DNA of 18,146 bases from JBMNQS01 sp050944255 (lineage in GTDB: Bacteria > Bacillota > Clostridia > Christensenellales > Maliibacteriaceae): NCBI GenBank assembly GCA_050944255.1, contig JBMNQS010000043.1, forward strand, positions 1 to 18,146, read 5' to 3'. Below, piece by piece: positions 7,462 to 13,073 of this stretch; positions within the stretch are counted from its first letter, which is position 1, and every line of letters starts with the position of its first letter. The notes beneath the pieces are model-generated. The model had not been told where the DNA came from, made no database searches, and was given only the letters and a program-made list of their open reading frames with translations. The position numbers and the translations under genes were made by a program.

Positions 7462-8688
7462 ATGCGCTACGGACTTTTGGGAAGAAAACTGGGACACAGC
7501 CACGCCCCGCGGATACACCGGATGTTCGGCCTTGACGATTACCGGCTCTTTGAGGTGGAGCCCGGCGCGGTGGAACCGTTTCTTCGAAGCGGGACCCCGG
7601 GCGGAATCAACGTCACCATCCCCTATAAAAAGGTCGCCTTTTCCTGCTGCGACGAGCTTTCGGATACGGGAAGGCGCATCGGGAACGTCAATACGCTGCT
7701 GTTTAAGGACGGCAAGATACACGGGGACAATACCGACTATGCAGGCCTTTCGTTTATGGCGCGCCGCGCCGGCATTGCGCTGAAAGACCGATATATCGTG
7801 ATCCTGGGCAGCGGCGGCGCGGCGCAGACGGCGGCGCTTCTGGCGCAGGATGAAGGCGCCCGCCATGTGGTGCGGATTTCTCGAAGCGGCGAGGACAATT
7901 ATAACAACCTGGAGCGCCACAAGGGCGCGCAGGTGATCATCAACGCCACGCCGGTGGGCATGTACCCAGATAATGAAGGGCTGCCCGTGTCCACGGAGGG
8001 TTTTCCCCGCCTTCAGGGCGTGCTGGACATGGTCTACAACCCGCTGCGCACGCGCCTTGTGCTGGAGGCCAAATCCCGCGGAATCGCCGCCGCGGGCGGG
8101 CTTTCCATGCTGGTGGAGCAGGCCCGCATCGCCTCCTGCCTTTTCCAGGGGAAGGACATACCGCCTCAGGAGACGCAGAGGGTACTGTCGATACTTTATC
8201 ATGAGCTGGAAAACATTGTGCTCATCGGCATGCCCGGCGCGGGAAAGAGCGTGGTGGGCAGAGAGATCGCCCGTCTCTTGAACCGGAAATTTGTGGACAC
8301 GGACCAGCTTGTGCTTGAAAAGACCGGCAGGCCCCCCGCCGACATCATCGTAAGCGACGGGGAGGAGGCGTTCCGCCATGTGGAAACTCAGGTGCTCCTT
8401 GCGGCGGCCCGGGAAAGCGGCATCGTGCTTTCCACCGGCGGCGGGGCGGTGCTGCGGAAGGAAAACCGCACGGCGCTCCGCCAGACGGGGCGGCTGTACT
8501 GGCTGCGGCGCCCGCTTCACATGCTGGCGGTCACCGACAGGCCGCTCTCCCGCGACTTTGGCGCCCTTTATAAGGCGCGCAAACCCATCTACCGGGCAGC
8601 GGCGGACTGCGAAATCGACGCCGCCGGACCGGCACGGGAAGCGGCGCGGCGGATTGTGGAGGAATTCAATGAACATACTGGTGATTAA
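7462..8688 (+). CDS. aroE/aroK: Shikimate dehydrogenase - shikimate kinase fusion (AroE-AroK)
   Basis: One 408-residue chain carries two consecutive pathway steps: NADPH reduction of 3-dehydroshikimate and ATP phosphorylation of shikimate. The ATG at 7462 follows AGGTGAGG (7451-7458). Residues 1 to about 247 are AroE: GHSHAP (11-16), GGINVTIPYKK (47-57, with lysine 56), DNTDYAG (89-95), the nucleotide loop GSGGAAQTA (116-124), NATPVGM (161-167) and GGLSMLVEQ (212-220). The second serine of the usual S-x-S shikimate-binding pair is Ala15 here. Residues about 250-405 are the kinase: Walker A GMPGAGKS (256-263), DTD (279-281), R305, GGG (326-328) and a DRPLSRDF lid (359-366). The junction has no linker longer than a few residues. 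Fusion should make the two activities equimolar. Confidence 0.94.
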   Translation: MRYGLLGRKLGHSHAPRIHRMFGLDDYRLFEVEPGAVEPFLRSGTPGGINVTIPYKKVAFSCCDELSDTGRRIGNVNTLLFKDGKIHGDNTDYAGLSFMARRAGIALKDRYIVILGSGGAAQTAALLAQDEGARHVVRISRSGEDNYNNLERHKGAQVIINATPVGMYPDNEGLPVSTEGFPRLQGVLDMVYNPLRTRLVLEAKSRGIAAAGGLSMLVEQARIASCLFQGKDIPPQETQRVLSILYHELENIVLIGMPGAGKSVVGREIARLLNRKFVDTDQLVLEKTGRPPADIIVSDGEEAFRHVETQVLLAAARESGIVLSTGGGAVLRKENRTALRQTGRLYWLRRPLHMLAVTDRPLSRDFGALYKARKPIYRAAADCEIDAAGPAREAARRIVEEFNEHTGD

Positions 8689-9106
8689 CGGCCCGAATCT
8701 AAACCTGCTGGGCCTGCGCGAGCCGGATATCTACGGCACGCAGACGTATGAAGCGCTCACCGAACAGATACGGGCGCATTGCGGCGCGAAGGGCATTCGC
8801 GTGGAGATCATGCAGAGCAACCACGAGGGGGCGCTGGTGGACGAAGTTCAGAGCGCGCTGGGCCGCTTTGACGGCATCGTAATCAATCCCGCCGCCTACA
8901 CCCACACCAGCGTGGCGCTTCTGGACGCCCTCAAAGCGGTGGGGATTCCCGCCGTGGAGGTCCACCTGTCCAATCCGGACGAACGGGAGGACTTTCGGAA
9001 GGTGTCCTTCATCCGCCCGGCGTGCATCGCCACCGTCAGCGGCCGCGGCTTCAAGGGGTACCTGGACGCCATGGACTTGCTGGAGGCTTGGATAAAAGAG
9101 AATTAA
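8669..9106 (+). CDS. aroQ: 3-dehydroquinate dehydratase, type II
   Basis: Dehydrates 3-dehydroquinate to 3-dehydroshikimate by the type II (trans) mechanism. The 145-residue protein has INGPNLNLLG (6-15), QSNHEG (49-54), NPAAYTHTSVAL (73-84) and EVHLSN (97-102). R17, Y22, N73, H99 and R110 lie at a constant offset of two from the catalytic residues known in the Mycobacterium tuberculosis enzyme. The gene overlaps the end of the AroE-AroK gene by 20 bases and has its own GGAGG at 8658-8662. It is the last gene of the operon; its presence completes the seven-step pathway to chorismate although it stands out of reaction order. Confidence 0.96.
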   Translation: MNILVINGPNLNLLGLREPDIYGTQTYEALTEQIRAHCGAKGIRVEIMQSNHEGALVDEVQSALGRFDGIVINPAAYTHTSVALLDALKAVGIPAVEVHLSNPDEREDFRKVSFIRPACIATVSGRGFKGYLDAMDLLEAWIKEN

Positions 9107-9132
9107 CGCATTTCTGTTTGAATGCAACACCC

Positions 9133-9158
9133 CCCTCTGCGTAAATGAGCGCAGGGGG
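9133..9158 (+). terminator. GC-rich hairpin just after aroQ
   Basis: CCCTCTGCG (9133-9141) pairs with CGCAGGGGG (9150-9158), nine base pairs with one G-U and an eight-base loop, 26 bases after the aroQ stop. No U-tract follows directly, so it may be a 3'-end stabiliser or a Rho-assisted stop; the hairpin at 9190 is the better terminator. Confidence 0.5.
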
Positions 9159-9189
9159 CAGACTGTCAAAAAAGTCCTTTTGGGGGTTA

Positions 9190-9220
9190 TTAGGGGGCCA
9201 AAGCCCCCTAATTCTAATTT
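9190..9220 (+). terminator. Predicted intrinsic terminator of the aro operon
   Basis: TTAGGGGGC (9190-9198) and GCCCCCTAA (9203-9211) form a perfect nine-base-pair stem with loop CAAA, followed by the T-rich TTCTAATTT. It is the last hairpin before the dispersed repeat and lies in the convergent region between aroQ and the ECF operon. The stem is flanked by A/T on both sides, so it could act in both directions. Confidence 0.6.
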
Positions 9221-9355
9221 CGTGGGCAAGGGCGACATGCGCGGCCGCAGCCCACTCCTTTCAGGGTTTTCCGGCCGCTGCAAAAACCGCTCATCGGTTT
9301 TTGCAGCAGGAAAATCTCTGGCATACCCGTCAAAAAACATCGTTTTTTGACGGCC
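9221..9355 (-). repeat. Dispersed structured intergenic repeat, copy A
   Basis: About 135 bases here reappear as the reverse complement of 18012-18146, with long identical blocks and a more divergent middle. The element contains two near-perfect hairpins: CTGCAAAAACCG with CGGTTTTTGCAG (about 9278-9306), and CCGTCAAAAAAC with GTTTTTTGACGG (9328-9354). It begins 13 bases after the S-component stop, on that gene's strand. The second copy has the same relation to its upstream gene. No ORF or transposase is seen, so this is a non-coding family such as a REP-like, MITE-like or shared terminator element. A further small hairpin, GGCCTG-CTCA-CAGGCC (9361-9376), overlaps the adjacent stop codon. Confidence 0.85.
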
Positions 9356-9367
9356 TCTACGGCCTGC

Positions 9368-10042
9368 TCACAGGCCGTATTTGGTTTTGATCCGCTCCAG
9401 CCTGCTGCCGATGGGCCACTCCAGCGCCAGCAGAAACACCACGTTGGACAGCGCGTACATGGCCATAAACGGCGCGGCCGCGGTAACGGCTACGCCGTAG
9501 CGCGCCCAGTTGAACGTTCCGTCCAGGGCCAGCACCGTCCATACATCCATCATCAGCGAAAACGCCGCGCCGGAAAAGGCGCCGTATACCAGCAGCCACG
9601 GCATGCCGCCCTTAAGCCACCTCGCCAGGAGGCCCGCCCCAAAACCCAAAAGGCCCCACACCAGCATCTGAAAGGGCGTCCACGGTCCCTGCCCGTAAAA
9701 GATGTTGGAAATCAGCGCCGTCATGGAGCCCGCCAGAAACCCCGCTTCCGCTCCGAAGTAAAGGGCGGTGATCACCACGATGGCCGTCACCGGCTTAAAT
9801 CCCGGTATGGCGGCGAAAACCAGCCTTCCCGCCACGCATAGCGCGGTCATCACCGCCACCAGCACGATCCGGCGGGCGCTGCCGCTCTTTTTCTCAAATG
9901 AAAAATAGAAGGGGATGCAGGCCAGAGATGCCATCAGGATGGAGATGACGGTGTAATTTCTGTTGCGAAAGAGCGTGAAGCCCACAAAGACGCACAGCGG
10001 CACGGCGACGAGCAACAGCGTGTAGCGCATCCACTTCTTCAT
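9368..10042 (-). CDS. ECF transporter substrate-binding (S) component, predicted cobalamin-related
   Basis: A 224-residue integral membrane protein with about six to seven hydrophobic segments. Residues 7-48 form an extra N-terminal pair of helices, and the usual S-component core starts around residue 57 (RRIVLVAVMTALCVAGRL). It then shows IPGFKPVTAIV (79-89) and GPWTPFQM (119-126), hallmarks of Firmicute S components. It would bind the substrate and dock on the EcfT-EcfA module encoded just upstream. Its ATG overlaps the ATPase stop (ATGA). The cobalamin riboswitch at the head of the operon points to cobalamin or a corrinoid precursor, so it may correspond to CbrT. The protein sequence alone does not fix the substrate, hence no symbol is given. 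Confidence 0.85.
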   Translation of the reverse strand: MKKWMRYTLLLVAVPLCVFVGFTLFRNRNYTVISILMASLACIPFYFSFEKKSGSARRIVLVAVMTALCVAGRLVFAAIPGFKPVTAIVVITALYFGAEAGFLAGSMTALISNIFYGQGPWTPFQMLVWGLLGFGAGLLARWLKGGMPWLLVYGAFSGAAFSLMMDVWTVLALDGTFNWARYGVAVTAAAPFMAMYALSNVVFLLALEWPIGSRLERIKTKYGL

Positions 10043-11721
10043 GCGTCACCTCTTGATTCCCTGCAGGCGGCGATCACGCCAGCGCAGGTAACGGCCAGCG
10101 GGAACAGATGCCTGGCCATCCGGTTGGCCGCCGTGGTATAAAACTGGTTGCCGCCGAAGAAATCCGCCGGGCTTTCCGCCGGGGACAGCTCCGCGTCAAA
10201 GAGCATGGCGCATCTGCCGGAATATTCCGCGGCGAACTCCACATCGTGGGTCACCATCAGCACGGCGGCCCCCTTTTCCAAAAGGCGACGCAGTATACCG
10301 CTGAGCTCGCGCTTGGCGTGGGCGTCTATCCCCTTGGTGGGCTCGTCCAGCAGCAGCACCCGCGGCTCAAGCAGCAGCAGCTTGCCCAGCGCGGCCTTCT
10401 GCTGCTCGCCTCCGCTTAAATCGTAGGGATGGCGTCCAAGAAGATGTTCGACCCCCGCCTGCCGGGCGGCGGTTTCTATTTTCTCCTCCGCCTCTTTTCT
10501 CCTATCGCCCATCACGCGGCAGATTTCGCCGTAATCCTCCAGCAGCGTGGCTTTGACAAACACGTCTTGCGGGTTTTGCGGCAAGAGCGCCAGGTTGCGC
10601 CTGTACAGCTCGCTTCCCTTATATTCCCTCTGCTTTTTGCCGCCGATGTCGATCTTTCCCTTGTACGCCCTCTGCTGCGCGGCAATCACTTTCAACAGCG
10701 TCGTCTTGCCGCTGCCGTTTCCGCCCAGCACACTGACCCACTGCCCCGGGCGCACCGTAAGGTTTACGCCCCGCAGGATGTCGGGCAGATGGCGCTCATA
10801 GCGGAACCAGACGTCCTTAAGCTCAACGACGGGTGGCTTCTCCTCCCGCTGCGGGGGTGCCGGCTTTCCGTGGTTTTGCGCCGGGGGCCGAAAGTGCGCG
10901 CTTAAAAAATCTTTGCCTTCCTTCACCGTCAGCGGGCAGGCGCCGTGCGCATCAAGACCGCTGAAGATGCGCACGGCGCTGGGCATCCCCAGAAGCATGG
11001 GATGCGCGCCGGACTGTTCGCGGAGGAAGTCCCCCACGCGCCGCGGCGTATCAAACGCGGCGACGCTTCCCTCCTCCAGCAGCAGCGCCTTGTCGGCCAG
11101 CGGGAACACTTCCTCCAGGCGATGCTCGGCCAGCACGACGGCGGTCCCCAGATCTCGGTTGATCTTTTGCAGCATGGCGATAAACTCCGAGGCCGCAATG
11201 GGGTCCAGATGAGACGTGGGCTCGTCCAAAATGAGCACCTTCGGCATCATGGCCATGACGGCCGCCAAATTCAACCGCTGCTTCTGCCCGCCGGAAAGGC
11301 GGGCCGTATCCTCGCGAAACAGCGGTTCCAGGCCGAAAAAGCACGCCATTTCGGCCACGCGCCTTCGGATCACCGGCGCGGGCAGGCCCATGTTTTCCAG
11401 GCCGAAGGCCAATTCGTGCCATACCTTGTCCGTCACAAGCTGGTTTTCCGGGCTCTGCGTCACATACCCGATCTCAAGCGCCGCCGTGCGCCCGTCAAGC
11501 GCCTCCAGATCGGTTCCGTTATAAAAAACGTTCCCGCGCTTCTCGCCGTGGGGCCGGAGCTCCCGCTTCATCATTTTAAGCAGCGTGGTCTTTCCGCTGC
11601 CGGAGGGGCCGCATACCACGATGAACTGGCCCGGCGCGATGCAAAGCGAAATGTCCTTCAGCGCGCCGCGCGCCTGTCCGGGGTAGGTAAAGCTCAGATT
11701 CTCGATCTTAAATATTTCCAA
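10039..11721 (-). CDS. ecfA: ECF transporter ATPase, two fused ABC domains (EcfA-EcfA')
   Basis: Supplies ATP hydrolysis to the ECF transporter. No ATG fits; the best start is TTG at 11721, preceded by GGAGGA (11731-11736), giving 560 residues beginning (M)EIFKIENLSFTYPG. Domain 1 has Walker A GPSGSGKT (38-45), a Q-loop at YVTQSPENQ (86-94), LSGGQ (142-146), Walker B LILDEP (163-168) and the switch histidine in LAEH (around 200). Domain 2 has GGNGSGKT (333-340), LPQNPQ (380-385), LSGGE (435-439), LLLDEP (456-461) and VTHD (490-493). A charged, proline-rich linker (about 275-298) joins them. Most ECF systems use two separate ATPases; here they are one chain. The start overlaps ecfT by 28 bases. 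Confidence 0.92.
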   Translation of the reverse strand: MEIFKIENLSFTYPGQARGALKDISLCIAPGQFIVVCGPSGSGKTTLLKMMKRELRPHGEKRGNVFYNGTDLEALDGRTAALEIGYVTQSPENQLVTDKVWHELAFGLENMGLPAPVIRRRVAEMACFFGLEPLFREDTARLSGGQKQRLNLAAVMAMMPKVLILDEPTSHLDPIAASEFIAMLQKINRDLGTAVVLAEHRLEEVFPLADKALLLEEGSVAAFDTPRRVGDFLREQSGAHPMLLGMPSAVRIFSGLDAHGACPLTVKEGKDFLSAHFRPPAQNHGKPAPPQREEKPPVVELKDVWFRYERHLPDILRGVNLTVRPGQWVSVLGGNGSGKTTLLKVIAAQQRAYKGKIDIGGKKQREYKGSELYRRNLALLPQNPQDVFVKATLLEDYGEICRVMGDRRKEAEEKIETAARQAGVEHLLGRHPYDLSGGEQQKAALGKLLLLEPRVLLLDEPTKGIDAHAKRELSGILRRLLEKGAAVLMVTHDVEFAAEYSGRCAMLFDAELSPAESPADFFGGNQFYTTAANRMARHLFPLAVTCAGVIAACRESRGDA

Positions 11722-12575
11722 CGCAAAAATTCCTCCGATTCCATGATAAAGGGCATCAGCATCCACAGCGCAAGCAGGCCGTAGGTCAATAGCGAAAGGG
11801 GTCCGGCGGGAAGCCGCGTCACGGCGGGGTAATAGGCAAAACGCAGCGCCCCCGCGTGCATGCCGATCAGCGCCAGAACAAAAATACCCGCCGTAACGGC
11901 CAGCAGCGCCACGTCCCTTTTGCGAAACACGAACAGGGAAAAATGGCTGCGGCCCTTCAGGCCGTATCCCCGCGCCTTCATGGCGTCCGCCGTCTCCACG
12001 GCGTTTTCCAGCGCCCAGCACAGCAGCGCGCCAAATACGCGCATCTCACCGGCCAGGCGCGCCGTCAGGCGGCCGTCCGTATACAGGCCCAGGCTCTTTT
12101 GCGCGGCGCGGATGCGTCCGGCCTGACGCTTCATCATCGGAATAAACCGCAGCGCCATGGACAGAACCAGCGACAATTTGGGTATAACTTTGCCGAACAG
12201 GTACACAAATTTATCCGGCGTCATCACCAGCGTACAGCATTTGCACCAGAACATCACCGAGATGAGCATCCCCGAAGCGGCCATCCCGTAGGCGATGGCT
12301 TCGCAGGTGACCGGCCGGCCGTTCAGAAAAAACAGCGGGGTTACGCCGCCGTCATTGAACAGCGGATTCGTCAGGGCGATCAGCATGAACAGGCACGCGT
12401 AAAAGGCCAGGCTGCCGAAAAACTCCCGCGCGCGGCTCACTGCGGCGAAAAATAAAATACCCCCCGCCAGCGAAAGGGCGACGGCCACCGGGTTTAAGCT
12501 GAACATGCTGATCAAAAGCACGCCGATGAAATACGCCGCCAGTACGGCGGGATGGTACGATGCGAATGTCTTCAT
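11694..12575 (-). CDS. ecfT: ECF transporter transmembrane component EcfT (CbiQ family)
   Basis: A 293-residue membrane protein that couples the ATPases to the S component. Hydrophobic segments lie near residues 10-46, 55-70, 95-115 and 218-236, and again near 255-280. The cytoplasmic coupling region contains RFIPMM (143-148) and the signature AMKARGYG (198-205), whose Ala-Arg-Gly contacts the ATPase grooves in this family. The ATG at 12575 has AAGGAG (12585-12580) five bases upstream. It is the first gene of the operon. Its leader carries a cobalamin riboswitch, a terminator and an RBS-proximal hairpin, so its expression should fall when cobalamin is abundant. Confidence 0.92.
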   Translation of the reverse strand: MKTFASYHPAVLAAYFIGVLLISMFSLNPVAVALSLAGGILFFAAVSRAREFFGSLAFYACLFMLIALTNPLFNDGGVTPLFFLNGRPVTCEAIAYGMAASGMLISVMFWCKCCTLVMTPDKFVYLFGKVIPKLSLVLSMALRFIPMMKRQAGRIRAAQKSLGLYTDGRLTARLAGEMRVFGALLCWALENAVETADAMKARGYGLKGRSHFSLFVFRKRDVALLAVTAGIFVLALIGMHAGALRFAYYPAVTRLPAGPLSLLTYGLLALWMLMPFIMESEEFLRWKYLRSRI

Positions 12576-12579
12576 AGCG

Positions 12580-12631
12580 CTCCTTCCCTGCGTCCACCGC
12601 GTCCCCGCGTTCCTGCCCAGGTCGCAGGGAA
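12580..12631 (-). promoter_or_regulatory. Hairpin abutting the ecfT ribosome-binding site
   Basis: On the minus strand TTCCCTGCG (12631-12623) is perfectly complementary to CGCAGGGAA (12592-12584). The last two A's of the second arm belong to the AAGGAG ribosome site. The arms enclose 30 bases. It lies after the riboswitch terminator, so it could add translational control or protect the processed mRNA. Function is inferred from position only. Confidence 0.5.
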
Positions 12632-12705
12632 TCGCCGCAGTCCTTTTACGGCAATTGGCCGTTCACCGCGTACAAAACGGTCTCCGATCAAATCTTCTCC
12701 AAAAC

Positions 12706-12731
12706 AAAAAACCGGAGCTTTCCGGTTTTTT
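12706..12731 (-). terminator. Intrinsic terminator of the cobalamin riboswitch
   Basis: Read on the minus strand, AAAAAACCGG and CCGGTTTTTT form a ten-base-pair stem around a six-base loop. The second arm continues into GTTTTGG, giving a strong U-tract. It sits about 70 bases after the aptamer and 130 bases before ecfT, the usual place for the expression platform of a transcriptional OFF riboswitch. Confidence 0.85.
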
Positions 12732-12799
12732 GAAAAAAAGCAGTCAAGCGGTTTGCCGCGCATGCGTTCTTCTTCCCACCGAAAAATAAAGCATCCAGC

Positions 12800-12953
12800 G
12801 GCCGCGGCAGGTATACTGACTCGAGTTCGTCCTACTTCTCCGTCCCTTCCCGATCGCTCAGTGGTCTATGACGGTTTCGTCCCTCATACAGCAGCGGGGG
12901 CTATTTTGGCATCGCACCAAATTCCCTGTAAGCCTTTTACGGCAACTGCGGCC
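12800..12953 (-). promoter_or_regulatory. Cobalamin (adenosylcobalamin-type) riboswitch aptamer
   Basis: The minus strand shows the conserved order of the cobalamin riboswitch. It runs ACAGGGAA (12929-12922), then GGTG and CCA closing a small stem, AGCCCCCGC with CTGT, a GAGGGACGAAA segment and CCACTG. CGGGAAGG follows, and then the B12 box CGAGTCAG with ACCTGCC (ending at 12806). GGCCGC (12953-12948) and GCGGCC (12805-12800) can close the outer P1 stem. Binding of cobalamin is expected to favour the downstream terminator and silence the ECF genes. No covariance search could be run; the match is by eye but covers most of the conserved core. Confidence 0.9.
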
Positions 12954-12975
12954 ATCCCTGTATTCAACTGGTTTG

Positions 12976-13004
12976 ATTGTAATATAACCGGATTTTGTTT
13001 GCAA
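12976..13004 (-). promoter_or_regulatory. Predicted promoter of the riboswitch-ECF operon
   Basis: On the minus strand TTGCAA (13004-12999) is followed by a 17-base spacer and TACAAT (12981-12976). Transcription would start near 12968, about 15 bases before the riboswitch P1 stem. The -35 hexamer is only four of six. It begins directly after the U-tract of the terminator ending the glycosyltransferase gene. Confidence 0.6.
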
Positions 13005-13005
13005 G

Positions 13006-13050
13006 AAAAACCGGCGCGGATATGCTTTTTTGAAGCCTCCGTTGCGCCGG
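13006..13050 (-). terminator. Predicted terminator after the glycosyltransferase gene
   Basis: On the minus strand CCGGCGC (13050-13044) pairs with GCGCCGG (13017-13011), followed by TTTTT (13010-13006). The 26-base loop contains a weaker inner hairpin (GCTT with AAGC). It lies 24 bases after the stop of the glycosyltransferase gene and separates that operon from the riboswitch promoter. Confidence 0.65.
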
Positions 13051-13073
13051 GTGAGCATGATCCGGGAGGAGGA

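Noticed and set aside
7288..8676. 462-codon open frame on the minus strand
   Set aside because: It lies antisense to the clear AroE-AroK gene, has no ribosome site and no recognisable domain; a codon-bias shadow in GC-rich DNA.
9221..9355. Insertion sequence or transposon end
   Set aside because: No transposase ORF, terminal inverted repeat pair or target duplication can be seen; described instead as a dispersed non-coding repeat.
11722..12021. Long N-terminal extension of the fused EcfA
   Set aside because: The extension overlaps ecfT in another frame, is Arg/Gly/Ala-rich without domain similarity, and the TTG at 11721 has a proper ribosome site.
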